A DNA stretch of 64,000 bases from Torreya grandis. Lineage: Eukaryota > Streptophyta > Pinopsida > Cupressales > Taxaceae. Both the position numbers and the translations under genes were made by a program. The notes below the pieces were generated by a model. The model was not told the DNA's origin and searched no databases. It saw only the letters and a program-made list of their open reading frames with translations. Of this stretch, positions 49,741 to 62,095 are shown in pieces. The stretch spans positions 124,001-188,000 of the forward strand of contig JARHVA010004906.1 of NCBI GenBank assembly GCA_037957365.1, given 5' to 3'. The first letter of the stretch is position 1, and each line of letters opens with the position of its first letter.

Positions 49741-52105
49741 ATGTGGGTCCCCCATGGTATAATTATAATTTAATCTACTCCTCTTCCCCTATGAGCCTCT
49801 AACTAACAAATTCTAAGGGATCCTTCTCAAGCTATAGTTCCTTCATCCACTAGTCCTAGCCTAAGAGGGTATCCTCCTATAATATTTCAACTATAGGTTT
49901 CCCATACACTTCTCAAATTGAAGAGATGACTTAGGGTATTCACCTAGTAATAAAATCCCTCCACCTTGGAATTTAAGGAAAAAATACTAGTCTTGTGAAA
50001 AACCAACTCTTGTGCTCCATGGAATGTTGGGGAAGACATCAGAAGCTTACCTACACTTAAGGGTAACCTTGGGTCTACAAAAATATGGTCCCTAATAAAT
50101 ACTATAGTATCTTATAATAATTTCATGCATGGATCCTTTATCATATTCTATCACATGGTCACAAAATATGCACATTAGCACACACACACACATACACATT
50201 AGAATTGGGACATATAATCAATAAAACAAAATAAACTAGTGGGATGAAAGAAACTAATAGTCTATTAGCTAGCCTACCTGGATCTCCCTCCTACCAATTA
50301 GGGTTTATATCATCATCAAATATCATTTCATCATTATCCTCTTTTTTATCCCCTCCTTTAGGTTAAACCTATGGTTGGGTCCCAACCCCTAGATCCTATC
50401 TTGTTCCTCCCAATGCTACCACCAACCACTAAGAAACACTACCATATCCCTCCTCTACTACCACCTACTATGGCACAACCTATTTTAGACCTCCCCATAA
50501 TGATGTGCACCATCTCCTCCTACTATGATATCCTATCCTCCTCACCATACTATCCTACCCCCAACACCTCCTTTAATAGGTACCCTTGGGTGAGTGATTG
50601 CCATCCTAACTAGCCTAACTAGGCATCCCTCACCTCTTTAGATACCCTACTTGTGCTAGTGGGATATTGTCCACATATGTCCTACCAAACTAATGTATAA
50701 GTCTAAGAACATTATGTACCTAACTCTACCCCATCTAGCCTCTCACTTATTTTCCAATAGCACAAGACATCAATGTAATGTCTTCATCACCCTAATAAGC
50801 CTCATATACTACCTTATAGTTAGGCTATCATATCTCCTATAGTCATTTTACCCACTTCTCAAGTGTCATATTTAAATGGGGTCAAATAATTCAATTGATA
50901 AACCCTAATAGTTTTTGCATCTACAATCCCCACCCATCATTGGTAAGTAATCATATGGTCATAAACCTAAATTGTGACTAATATTGGGTGGCCTAGTGAT
51001 AACACCCAAAACTTGGATATCTAATATATTTCCCTATAGGTACTTGATAATATGTCTAATTCCTAGGCATACTTGCATATGTGCTCTTATATCTCTCTAA
51101 TAATGGGATTCTACTAATACGCTAACCTATTTGTGCCCTTATCCCCTACCACTAACAAGTCTAGGACATTAATGATAACCTTGTGAAGGTTTAAAATATA
51201 ATCTTCCTCAACCCCTATGAATTTCACAACCTACTTGGCACCGAAATACGGTAATATTCCCATCATGGTCACCAAAATATAGGTTAAATTTGATCTCACT
51301 AATGGATTTATCAATACAAATTCCAAACTCAAATATCAACTACTAAGTAAGATGATAAAGCCATTAGAATATTAATGCATTTAAATGAATGAAACATTCA
51401 ATCCTACATTTATACTCTAAATCCTAAATTCTTCACATCATGATTAAATAAAATATAAAATATAAGAGGATTGAAATAGATACCTTAGACTCAGATTGAC
51501 AAAGTGATGTTACTTAATGTTGAATTATTAATGAATATGCAAGGATTGATTTTGGAATGGATTTTATATCAGCTTGTTAGATGGCTCCAATGGAGGATGG
51601 AGGTTGGTTATATAGATTTTGGGAGGGAATATCAAGATTTAATATTCAAAGTTGGATGAAGATATCTAATGGTTATAGATTATCCAAGGAATATTAAATT
51701 CCTTGGACACCTCTAGAAGTAGAGGTTTCTAGAGAGGAAGGGTAGGTTAGAGAGAGTTATAGATTTGGAAAGTTCTAGAACTCTCTTTAGTAGTTAATGA
51801 TAATTAGATGAAGGTTATATGGGTATTAGAGAAGGATTAGGTGAATATGGATGTAGGAATGGCTAAGGTGGTTGGGTAGCTAGGGTGATAGGTGAATAAA
51901 TATGAATTTTAAATTGTGAATTTGGTTTAGAGGGTATTTTAGTAGGTAATAGGATCTATTAAGGGATTAATAGGTAAATTAATTATTTTTAGGATAGGGT
52001 AAAGGTATGTGGGATATAAGAATGGAATGGGGATTATTGGGCTATTAATTATTTTGCCTAGGAAGTATAGAAATTGGGACAAACTAATGATAATTAGTGA
52101 GGTGA
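49741..52105. other. Unassigned stretch with a Pro/Thr/Ser-coding bias
   Basis: Pyrimidine-rich on the plus strand at about 49800-50900 (frame 50371-50613 is proline-rich) and purine-rich at 51550-52080. A CA/AC run lies near 50175-50200. Low-complexity composition explains the open frames. Possibly the disordered parts of the antisense PMD protein or of a gag. Confidence 0.3.
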
Positions 52106-52107
52106 TC

Positions 52108-52380
52108 ACATTTTCATGCATACATGTCCATCACCTAAGTACTTAGCCCATGTTTGAGCCTTATCTCCATTTGTATCATCTCTCAAAGTTAGAATCCTCC
52201 CTATAATAAGTAGCCCAATAATCTTATACACATCCTTGAGAGTGATATTCCACTCTCCATACACCTATGAGAACCAAAATGTGTTGCTTTTTGGATCCAA
52301 ATATGTAACTAGGTTTCATAGTATCCTACTTGTTTTGGAAACTAACCCCACCTAGGAAATCCTTCATATAAAAACTCTAT
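52108..52380 (-). pseudogene. Plant mobile domain (PMD) remnant
   Basis: Minus strand, in frame: NLVTYLDPKSNTFWFS, a stop, then VYGEWNITLKDVYKIIGLL, IIGRILTLRDDTNGDKAQTW and AKYLGDGHV. The pattern D-P-K-x-N-T-F-x-F followed by G-E-W-x-I-T-L-x-D-V-x-x-I-x-G-L is the core of the PMD (aminotransferase-like/MAIN-like) family. PMD proteins occur as plant genes and as passengers in Mutator-like and some Ty3/gypsy elements. Only about 85 residues are readable, against several hundred in full proteins. It lies antisense and downstream of the gypsy integrase end at 46895. It is broken and non-functional. Confidence 0.65.
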
Positions 52381-53595
52381 ATAATACATCCCTATCTTCT
52401 ATAGTGAATAATTTGATCACATGGGGAAACCAATGCTAATCTTGAGCACTGATCCACCTCACATAAACTCAAAATAAGACTCATTTAGTCTAAACATACC
52501 AAAATGAAAAATAACCCTTGCTAAGGAGAAACTGCAACTATTTTTAGGGGGACACTATCGAAACTATCATAACGATTACGTAAAAAGTGAGTTAGTTGTG
52601 TAACCATTGTGACAATCACATAACTTCCAAACTTTATAGGTAAATTATAATTAGAATTAAAGTGGTTATTATATCATTGATATGATTAAATAATAACCAA
52701 AAATTTCATATTTTATGCCTCTTTACTTAGAAGATAAAAACTACAACTAAAAATTAAAAATATATGTCCTATTATTCTAATGTCCCTTATCTTTTTTATA
52801 TAATTTGATCTAAATTAGACCACCCAACCCATTTTTCAAGTAAAATTCATAAACCTAGGTTTAGGAGAAAAATGAAAATAACTAACCTATGGTGAGCCCC
52901 ACTTACCACTAATGTTGCTAATATCTCCTCATTGTAAGATTTCAATCAATTATCTCTTCTCGTAAATTAATCACTAGTGGAAAAGAACAAAAAATATATA
53001 ATTGGAATGTGCAAATAATTTCAAATTTTTGAAATAAAAATACATTTTAGTATTTTTTTCATTATTTTATTTCCTAGGCATAATTGACTTTTTCTTGCTT
53101 TATATCTCGTATAATTTGATGTCTTTGTAAGTTTTTTAGGTTTTGAATAATATGGGATGACTTATAAAAACCCCTCCCCCATAGCTATAGTAATTAACTT
53201 AATTTTTATTTTTTATAAGACTTTATAATATTTATATAATTTTATGTTTGAGTCTTTTATTTATCTTTTAGGTTGATGCCTCTTCACCCAGTGATTAGTT
53301 TCATCCCCTGATGGGGCAGACCAGGTAGTAGCATGTCCCCCCACACATGATAAGTATTATTATCTTATTTTTCAATTAAAATAGTGTTATTTTTTAAATA
53401 TTTATATATGTTTCACTTAATTCCTATCTTTTAGTTATAGGAAATGAGGCATCTTTATTGGATTTGCCTCACCACACAAGTAATTAAGGTAAAATTTTAT
53501 AAGTATCCCATTTTTAATAGGTGCATTATTCTAGGGAATAAAACCCTATCCAAGTCATGATAGGGTTCTTATTTGAGGGTTTAATATGTATGGAA
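52381..53595. other. Unassigned stretch between PMD remnant and repeat C
   Basis: The minus-strand reading of the PMD probably extends some way upstream of 52380, but I could not follow it past 52480. A less AT-rich block at about 53270-53345 has no recognisable content. Confidence 0.35.
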
Positions 53596-54350
53596 GAGAA
53601 TTACATGGTACAATATTTATTTAATCTAGTGATGATGCAAAAATTATATAGATAAATATTCACATGCTCAAATCCTTCCCATTTTAAAATGTTCAATATG
53701 AATCCCCTGAGCTTCTCATACTAAAAATCTTGAGTTGTGTGACCAAACCATCCCAACGGTTCTTGTGACCACCAAAATGGTTACAAAACTATCATGGAAA
53801 TTTATGAAAATTTCACTATGGTTCCAACTTGCCACCTTGAATAAAACCAAAGTTCTTTTACCTTTGCATAAAGGCCTAGAATTTATTTTCAAGAAGCATG
53901 TTTTACACATTTTTCCATGTTTTGACTCTAGTTCCTAACTCTCCCCTCTAGTTGGATTCTTACAACTTTAGTTGAATCACCACTCTGAGTTTACTCCCAA
54001 TCAACTTAGATAAATCCTATTCAAATCCCCCGTACTACCATTGAACTTCAAGCTATCTCAAAATATCTCAACCCTTATTTTTTATAAATGTAATCATTCA
54101 CAATAAATTTTAGATCAAAAAATAAAAATTTGAAATCCAAAACTCTGTCAATTTTGAGAACCAACCACATACTTACTACACATTTTTATTTTGCATTCAT
54201 ATTGATATAACACACACCCTAGATCATATTGAGTTATCACATCGGAGACAAAACCTAAGTATTTAGGGTGCAATAATTATTCAACACTCTATAATTTTCA
54301 TCCATCTTTGAAAAGATTAGAGTTTTCACCTACTTTATTTACTTTTAATG
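53596..54350. repeat. Dispersed repeat C, right copy
   Basis: Homologous to 18805-19540 in the same orientation, with strong divergence. The overlapping frames 53716-53910 and 53735-53938 lie in it on opposite strands and are not genes. Confidence 0.65.
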
Positions 54351-55379
54351 TATTAGATTAATATTTTATTTTTAAAGACTTAAAATTAGATAAGAAAATA
54401 ATTATGTTTCAAAAGTTATTAAGTATTTTTTTCTTTATTTTCTCTATGCTTACTTTTCTATTTTCAATTCTTTAACAGTATTCATTTTTTCTAGCAAATA
54501 AACTTCCATTTCTTCTCTAGAGGGTTTTTTAAAATAAATTTATATTTATTCAAGTAGTACTTGTTTACTTTGTTGAAAAATAAATATTTTTATTTCTCTT
54601 GTTCACACTCTTTCACTTTGAAATATTATTACTATTTATCTATTCTTGTGAGAAAAATCTCCCTCTACTTTTTCATTTGCAAAAATATTTGTTCTTTCTT
54701 TGTTTTTTTTTCATAAACTAGCAAGTAGGAAATGAAAGGAATTAACTAATTTTCTTTTAAAAAAAAATAGTTGCATCTATCATTTCACATAGAAAATAAA
54801 ATCATCACTTGGATCTCTAATTCGAGTTATGCTACATTTATCAATTTGAAAAAGAAAAAATATAAAATCAAATATGTCATAAATTTCTATTTTAAGCCAC
54901 TAAATTTAGTTCAATTATTTACATACATTCTTCACTTAGAAAAATAGAAAATATAATTTAGTTTAGTTATTTTCATGTATGTGTATTTTCCATTCTAAAG
55001 CATTAAAATAACTCAAAATATTCCTTGTATTTCCAACCATCTTTCAATTTTGCATTTGTATGCATGAAATTAGAAAATAAAAAAATACAAAAAACATTAT
55101 TCAACTAGTTTATTTATGTTTGTATTAAACCATAAAAATACAAAAATATTAGCTTAATTATATTATAAACACTTTCATTTTTAGTGATTTTCTTATTCTT
55201 ATTTTGTAAACAAGTAGTTTAGACCAGATTTACAAACATTTATAATCATCCACTAAGCCAAACAAACCACATCAACAAACAAAACATAATTACTTTCAAA
55301 AACTAGAAAATAGATATAAAACCAAACATGCAAAACAAAACCAAAAATTAGACTTTAAGATAACCATATAAAAAAATCT
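54351..55379. other. AT-rich unassigned stretch
   Basis: Low GC, with T- and A-runs and no protein motif. It may include the 3' end of the LINE to the right (minus strand). Confidence 0.4.
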
Positions 55380-57300
55380 TTAAAAAATGTCATGAAACCC
55401 TTGGATTACACTCTTAGAGCCCAAAAACCTATCTAGGTATATAGCAAATGTCCTCGATGGTTCTAGGAAAGCTTATGTTTCCTTCCAAATCAACCCAAAA
55501 GAAGTATCTTAAAATGAATTTAATATTTATTTAGGTAGCCTTAGAGGGATCCCATTAAGAATATTAGTAAAAATGAGTGGTAATGATAAATTTAAAAAAA
55601 AATGAAACTTCCCTATAAGAGATATAGGTTTAATGATCTAATATTATAACTTTTTCTCCATTCTAAAAAAACATAGTTCCACAACTCAACCTAGGAATAC
55701 TAAAAAGTGAATAGAATGCCAAAGATTTTAAACATCTCCACATGGGAAATATTTTTCCACTAGTACTCCTCAACAAAACTAGGTTTAATTCCATAACATT
55801 ACCTTTAGCATTGATTTTTTACCCACTAGATACTAGAGCAAGATCCTTAGCAAAAAACCTGAAGGCATTCCATGATGTTCTTAACCACCATTTTCTCTTC
55901 TTGAATAATAAGGATATAATCATCTGTAAAGTTTCCATTAATAATTTTGTGTTTAGGTGAGTGGGTGAAATTAATTAAATTTACTAACCATCTGAAAAGA
56001 TAATCCCCCAAGAGATAGCGAAATGCTTCCACAACTTATACATATAGAGGAGTTAATGGGAGGTCTTGTTTAATGGATTTGAAAAAACCAAAAGTGTCAG
56101 ACTAATGGCCAATACTGATGTGAAAAATAGAACCATATTAAAAGAGAGTTTGGATAGAGTGAACAAACCTACGACCAAAACCAAGGGTTTGTAACATAGT
56201 AAGAATGAAGGTCTAATCAATCATGTTATAATATCTTTAATAGATAATTTTAATAAATAGAGATTTCATCTTAGATGTATGAGACCATCACATCTCTTCC
56301 CAAAGATAAAGTATGGTATCTATAATATATCTACCTTAAATGAATCTAATTTTATCAGGCCTAACCACCAATGGAAGGAGTTATCTAATTCATATGGAAA
56401 AAGCATTGGAAATATTTTTATAAGAGGCATTTAAGATATGTATGCACCTCAAATTAGTGATTAGAAGTCACATTCATTGGGAATAAACTTGATATTTCAT
56501 TTTTAATGAGAGTTCCAAGATATCCATTGTCCATAGCTTCTAAATGCATTTTTTTCTAAATCAAGTCCCATAAAATCCCATAGGGTTTTGTATAACTCAC
56601 TAGGAAAGCCATCCAACTTAGGGATTTGTCATGAGCCATATCAATGACTACATTATGAAGCTATTCAATGGATAAGAGACTATCACATTCCATTATTTGG
56701 CCTAGATTAAGTTTATAAGGAAACATAAAGGCATTTATTTAAATTAACATCCATTTCTTTAGAATGTGGATGATCTTGAAAAACTTGTTTATAGTGTTAG
56801 ACAAAATCTTAGATGATTTTTTGAAGACCAGTAAGGAAGCCACCAGATTCCTTTAAGTATTTAATTTTTTTAAATATTTATAGATATTAGCTTGTTGAAA
56901 ATTTCCTTGTAAACTCTAATCCAAATATTCAACCAATTAATGTGAACTTGGATATTTTTAGCATGAGCTTGATGGAACTCTTCTAATTTAATATTTTACC
57001 TTAGCTCAAAAGTTTTATTTGGAAAATTTTCATTTAAGGGGGATTGTTTAAATTTCTACGAAACCCAATTATATTCCCTTATATTTTTAGCATTAGAAAT
57101 TTTATTGAATTTAACTAATTATTTTCCAAACGCTTTGAGGAAAATGGTAATGTGAACAATAGTCATTTCACACTAGTCAATACAACCGATGACATCATTA
57201 GGGTACAACATTAAATTCCAAACCATTTAATGTAAGTAAGGGTTTGTTCATTATGTATATTTAAGGTGTTAAGGTAAAAATAGTTGTTAAATATTTTGAC
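55380..57300 (-). pseudogene. L1-like LINE reverse transcriptase, decayed
   Basis: Minus strand, many stops and shifts, but the motif order is that of plant L1 RT. MAHDKSLSWMAFLVSYTKPY (from 56639) corresponds to the MA-x-DKAPGPDGFP motif. LEAMDNGYLGTLIKNEISSL follows. FILTMLQTLGFG-like and RRFVHSIQTL-like segments sit near 56130-56215, then a decayed KQG-CPLAPLLY block near 56050. GNFTDDYILIIQEEKMVV (about 55885-55935) is the FADD box with both Asp kept. VKNIMECLQVFC follows, and a thumb-region FFWVDLEGN near 55500. RT would copy the LINE RNA at the target. The endonuclease part, expected right of 57300, was not found. Confidence 0.75.
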
Positions 57301-58599
57301 TAGTGAATAAGACCATTCAATATGAAATTTCATGGGATGGTGATCAAACAAAAGAATATCTAAGATCATAGTGACTATCTTATCAAAGCTTTGGGAAAAA
57401 TAAAAAATATTTTTTCTAAGAGAAGGGATATATCCAATCTCTTAGGAAACCTATTATTTCCTTATAAAAAATTTGTATAAAATGAATTTCATATCCCATT
57501 TTTCTATGTGTCTAATAATAACTATTTGTTCATGTTGACATGGCATACCACACAAACTCATCTGGTCATACTTTGTGACACTTTAAGAACTATATAAGAT
57601 ATTATTATCCTTTGCAGAACTAAATATTTGTTTGTTTTAGGTCTAATGATGATTATTTATATGTATGGATTTAATATGAAAATAAAGTGTTATTGACATT
57701 AAACTATGAAGGACAAAGTAAACATAATGCAAAGTGATAGGGAGAATGCACTAATGCTTTTTTTTTGAAATAACATGATTTTTTGTATTTACTAAATTAA
57801 TGAATTATTATCATTTATTTCACGTGTCTAGTAAATTTTGGATTGGATTAACCATGTGATAGTAATTGTTATAGTGTGTGATTATAGCACATGTTTTTCC
57901 ATGTCAGTAGAGAGGGAGGGTATCATTGAGGAGAGTTGGAATAGATAAGAGTTCATTAGGCGAGAAAGAGATTATGTCAAATATTGAATTTATCATGCCA
58001 TAGGAATAGTTATTTTAGGTTAGAGTAATGGACTTTGAGATGGGTGACAATCATATTTAGACTCATAAAATCAGCATTCCACTAAGTTAGATATGATAAG
58101 GGGTATTTATCAAATCTAAGACTTATGATTGTAATCATAGTATATAGGTAGTATAAAATATGAATGTATTATTTCATTTCTTGATTCATAGTCATAGTTA
58201 CATCATGATGGATGGAGTAGCTATGATTTTGACATATTTACAATATAATCTCTTACTTTCTTCACATATGTAAATATCCTTCTCATGAAGAGTAGGTCCA
58301 CTTTTAGTAGATGAGAGATGTTTATGGTAACTAAAGGTATTTTTGGATGGATGTAAATCCCTTAATGATACTTTCCTTCTATGAATATACATAGTCTAAT
58401 ACTGGTCTCCAATGTTCTCCTACTTAAATCTATGCATGTGATAAAAAAAAACTATTGAACAATATCTCAATTATATTTATGGATGTATTTAAATAATGAA
58501 TCAATATTTAATTGAAACAATAATGAAACTTGAACCATGGAATTATCACTTATATAATCTGAATACAAACCATACTCTATTTACTTGGTATTTTAACGT
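57301..58599. other. Unassigned stretch right of the LINE
   Basis: Could contain the decayed LINE endonuclease on the minus strand, but I see no clear motif. The frame 58198-58392 (minus) has no resemblance to known families. Confidence 0.35.
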
Positions 58600-58693
58600 T
58601 ACCTATTGTACTATTGTAAACAATGTAATTATAAATGGAAAACTATTACATATTGTACTATTGTAAATAATGAAATTATAAATGGAAGAATAT
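58600..58693. repeat. 47-bp tandem duplication
   Basis: Two adjacent units beginning TAC[CA]TATTGTACTATTG and ending ATAAATGGAA[A/G]; the second differs at a few positions. It lies just outside the presumed LTR of element D. Confidence 0.85.
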
Positions 58694-58866
58694 AGAACTT
58701 GAATTGTTATACTTTAGAGTAAAATACTTTACATTTTGTTTTAAGTTTCAGTTGTGTGCTCCATTTTTTGACCCTGCGCATTTCAATTTTGAGGCAGTGA
58801 GGGTTTTGACACAGAGCATGGGCATGAGTTTCCATTTTTTCCTAAATTTTGTCTAAGTATCAAAGT

Positions 58867-59451
58867 CACGTGGAACATGCCAAGTGTCATCAATTGGGAC
58901 ACATTATAATTTCTATAAGTTGCGTGGAACATGCCATGTGCCCTATTATACACCCATAGAGCTCGACAAGTGTTGGCATCCATGCTTTAGTTTCTTATAA
59001 GTTTCAAAAGCTTATTTCAATAAGCTTCTCTCAGAGTCCCACAGAGGGTGCCAAGTGGCAACTATGGAAGGTTTTAATATGTTTCTCTAAATGTAGTGTA
59101 AAGTGCCACGTGTCCCTTGTTAAATCTCGGTGGAGACTGCCAAGTGTCAACACCCACAGTTTCTTCCTTTTGTTTCATTATTGAGAAAGGACTATGGTGG
59201 GCCCCAGGTGAGTTGCTAAATTAAGTGGAGTGCACCAAGTGTCATCATTTGTGTGAATATAAATGAGTCCCAAATGTTTCTATAGTGTTTCTAAAGCTTA
59301 GTGGAAGTTGCCATGTGTCATCTTCTGTAGGACTCTCAATAGGTATCTAAAGCTTCTATAGACAAGCGGAAGCTGCCACATGTCACTTGTTAAGACTAGC
59401 GGATGCTGCCAAGTGTCCTTGCCTATTTCATAGTGGGAAATGCCATGTGTA
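58867..59451 (+). promoter_or_regulatory. Array of G-box/ABRE-like motifs in the U3 of element D
   Basis: About ten copies of TGCCA[C/A/T]GTGTC: 58878 (CCAAGTGTC), 58932 (CCATGTGCC), 59049 (CCAAGTGGC), 59104 (CCACGTGTC, intact), 59138 (CCAAGTGTC), 59234 (ACCAAGTGTC), 59309 (CCATGTGTC), 59374 (CCACATGTC), 59407 (CCAAGTGTC) and 59441 (CCATGTGTA). A further CACGTGG lies at 58867. Most copies are preceded by a GTGGAA- or GCGGAAGC-like stretch, so a unit of roughly 30 bases was repeated. CACGTGTC is the G-box/ABRE core bound by plant bZIP and bHLH factors, so the LTR may once have been responsive to ABA, stress or light (inference). Confidence 0.7.
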
Positions 59452-59592
59452 TCTATTTCAGCCAATGGACTTGTAGAGAGACTAAACATTTTAGATCTAA
59501 AATATATCTTCTATCAAACACTTCTAGTTAAGTTCTAGTTTGGTTAGACCGTTGGGATTGGATCGGGTGAGAATCTTGAGCCAGTCCTATGC

Positions 59593-59600
59593 TATAAATA
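59593..59600 (+). promoter_or_regulatory. TATA box of the LTR of element D
   Basis: TATAAATA in GCTATAAATATGGG, about 140 bases downstream of the last G-box-like motif and about 590 bases before the PBS. Spacing and context suit the LTR promoter. Confidence 0.7.
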
Positions 59601-60198
59601 TGGGTTCAAATCATAGTTTCAAGATATAAAAAAAGAAGAAGAGGAAAGGGAGAGAATTTTTTGATATAGCTTGTTGTCAGAGACTTACAAGAAGTTTTTG
59701 AGACTTTCTTGCTGTGCCCAGTAATATCATTTGCCTTTGTTCTATTTTCTTAATTCAAAAAGTTTGTATAACTGTGCATGTATCAGTGCCTTTTATGTGA
59801 CTTGAAAATTAATAAGAAGACTGAGTTCTATGTTTTTGCTGATATTTTCTATGTTATTACAAAATTGTCTAAGTTATGAGCCTTTGATTCTATTTGCTTT
59901 CATCTTTTACATTGATCATGCATTGTTTGCTCATTAATATAATTGAATCCTAAAGATAGCTTCATTGTGCTTAGTATTAAGGAACGAATCATACTCAGGC
60001 ACATCACCATTGTTAAATTTTCTTTAATTACATTGGTGATTCTATTTAATGTTTATCCCTTTTTCCCAAAATACATTTGAGATAAAGAAGAGCTAGCTTC
60101 TTTAAAATCTAGAGGTTGTTTCATGTCACAAGTCCCACATTCATGAAAATTCCCATGTTGGTGTTGTAAATAGTGAAATTTTAAGAATCAACAATTTT

Positions 60199-60216
60199 TG
60201 GCACATCCGGTGGGAC
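60199..60216 (+). promoter_or_regulatory. Primer-binding site of element D
   Basis: TGGCACATCCGGTGGGAC, five bases after the LTR end CA. It begins with the TGG that pairs to a tRNA CCA end. The tRNA is not identified with certainty. Confidence 0.65.
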
Positions 60217-60244
60217 AATCTCTTGAAGTTTCTTTCAAGACTAT

Positions 60245-61580
60245 ATGAACCAGAGAGCTATAAGGAGTCAGAGCTGTGGACCAATAACAAGAACTCAATA
60301 TTCTATGAACCTAGGTATTCTTTTACCACCATTGATAACTAATTTAAGAAGAAGGGTCAATCAATTTATAGCAACACCAAGAGTAAACATGGGAGCACCT
60401 ATAGCCCCAAGAAATTATGTAAATTGGAACACTAGCAATCCTTTGATTCTCCCAGTACCACCAGCCACTTGGGATCCTATTCTAGTAAATGCCCTAAAAG
60501 ATCTGCCCAAATTCAATGGGAAAGATTTTAAAACACCTAAAGAACATCTACAAGATGTGTCTGATGTTTGTGCTATACATGTGATCACATAGCAAAATGT
60601 GGCTATAAGATTGTTAGTAGCTTCTTTTAAGGGGAAGGCTCTAGACTAATACAAATATTTGACCCCAAATATAATATCTACATGGGATCAACTTGGAGAT
60701 GATTTCTTTGCAAGATTTGAAGAAAAGGGTGATAAATGTTCTTTGTTGCAATAATTGATTACTATCAAAAGGGCACCACAAGAAGCAATGAATGATTTCA
60801 AAAGACCTTAGAAAGAATTCCTTCTACAACAAGACCATTACCAGGTATGGCTATAGTATTTTATCTTAAAGCCTTAAATTCAGATATATTAGTAATGATT
60901 CAATCACTTGGAGGTTAGACTCTACCAGAAGCCTATGACTATGCAGTCAGAGCTAAAAATAATTTAATAGATGCTGGAAAGTTGCCCCTAAGGCCTCCCA
61001 TGCCCATGTTTCTAGATATTACCTTACCTTTACCTCAAGAAGCCCCTAATCCCATAGCCCCACCTGTGTCTATGTATACATTTCCTCAATAACTTGGTAA
61101 AGTAGATGTCGATATCTAGTCATCTGAGATGGATGATGCCAAGAACATCTTAGGGACATTTTCTAATGAGATAATTAACCTGAAAAGATAGAAAAATCCT
61201 TATCCTAGACCCCAATATCAAGGTTACCAAGGAAATAGACCTCCACCATAACCAAATCAGTATTAGGGTCCTCAAAGGCAAACTAACCCTCGGCCATTGA
61301 ACCAATTAGTTACAGTCCCTACACCCTCATAGACTGTTCCCCCTAATCCAAATAGGGAGATTATTCTAGGGTAGAATAATTATGTAGATGGCACTAATGC
61401 CTAGTGTTTCCCTTGTAATAATGCTCATATGCCTAGAGATTGTCCCAGTGGTAATCTATAACAAAATATAGCAGAGAAAAGAAGAATGGATGGACAATTT
61501 GAAAATTCTTCTGACACTCAACCCTACCAATCCCTTGGTATGCAAAATTTAGTCTTGGTGGCTTAGATGCAAGGGATGTC
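60245..61580 (+). pseudogene. Ty3/gypsy gag of element D
   Basis: ATG at 60245, the first after the PBS; 115 codons are open. Gag core: LPKFNGKDFKTPKEHLQDVS (about 60507-60566), then NVAIRLLVASFKGKALD and a stop where Trp is expected, then YKYLTPNIISTWDQLGDDFF and ARFEEKGDKCSLLQ (to about 60750), IKRAPQEAMNDF, and EAYDYAVRAKNNLIDAGKLP (about 60930-60990). A zinc knuckle survives at about 61405-61443 as CFPCNNAHMPRDC (C-x2-C-x3-H-x4-C), all four ligands present. Pro-rich stretches flank it. Stops at Trp and Gln codons fit C-to-T decay. Gag would assemble the particle and bind the RNA. Confidence 0.8.
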
Positions 61581-62095
61581 CTTATAGCAAGAAGAAAAAA
61601 TAGCCCCTGACCATGATTTATTTTCATGGGTTGAAGATGAAGAGTCAGTATTCTTAAATGAAGCTTCTACTTCCAAGAATCCATTGGTACAATTAGATTA
61701 CTACACCAAAGCCAAGAGAAGGATGATGGAATGGGTTGAAGTCATAAATAATCAAATTATGGGAATTCATCCATTTCAAGGTCATCAAAACATAGCTAAT
61801 AGATAAGAAATACCTCAGCTAGTGCATAACCAAGTAATTTATGGACAAGTTCAAGAAAAATCAAGGTACCCTTATTATCCAAGAACCCAAACACTAGGAC
61901 TAGTGAATGTGGTGGATCAGCTGAAGAGGACCCCAACACATGTGTCAATATGGGACATATTAGCTATTCTTAAGAAAAAGACACTATTGAATAAGCTCTG
62001 TAGGTCCAAGTAGTGCCTAAACATACTGGTACCAAAGGAGGACCTGTTGATAAGGAAAAGCTCAAAGACACGGCTCCTCTACAGACAATAGCCTT
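61581..62095 (+). pseudogene. Gag-protease spacer of element D
   Basis: Mostly open but without a catalytic motif. Readable pieces include HDLFSWVEDEESVFLNEAST (from about 61612) and an open frame 61822-62013 with GQVQEKSRYPYYPRTQTLGL. It is charged and Pro/Gln-rich, as in the linker before protease. Confidence 0.5.

Larger units (their letters stand above)
58750..60193 (+). repeat. 5' LTR of element D (start approximate)
   Basis: The right end is AAGAATCAACA at 60193, five bases before the PBS. The left end is a guess: no partner is in the window, and a TG near 58750 (TTGTGTGCTCCATT) is one candidate. The U3 contains an array of G-box-like motifs (58867-59451) and a TATA box (59593-59600). 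Purine-rich AAAAAAAGAAGAAGAGG follows the TATA box at about 59628. Confidence 0.55.

Noticed and set aside
50371..50613. Proline-rich 80-codon frame as a gene
   Set aside because: Explained by pyrimidine-rich composition over about 1 kb. No motif, and no partner copy.
51939..52121. Minus-strand frame rich in Ile, Pro and Leu
   Set aside because: Low-complexity product of a purine-rich plus strand. It lies next to, but not in frame with, the PMD remnant.
53716..53938. Overlapping open frames on both strands
   Set aside because: They lie in dispersed repeat C, and the other copy at 18805-19540 does not keep either frame.
59298..59489. Minus-strand frame over the G-box array
   Set aside because: A shadow of the repeated motif, which keeps one frame open by its composition.
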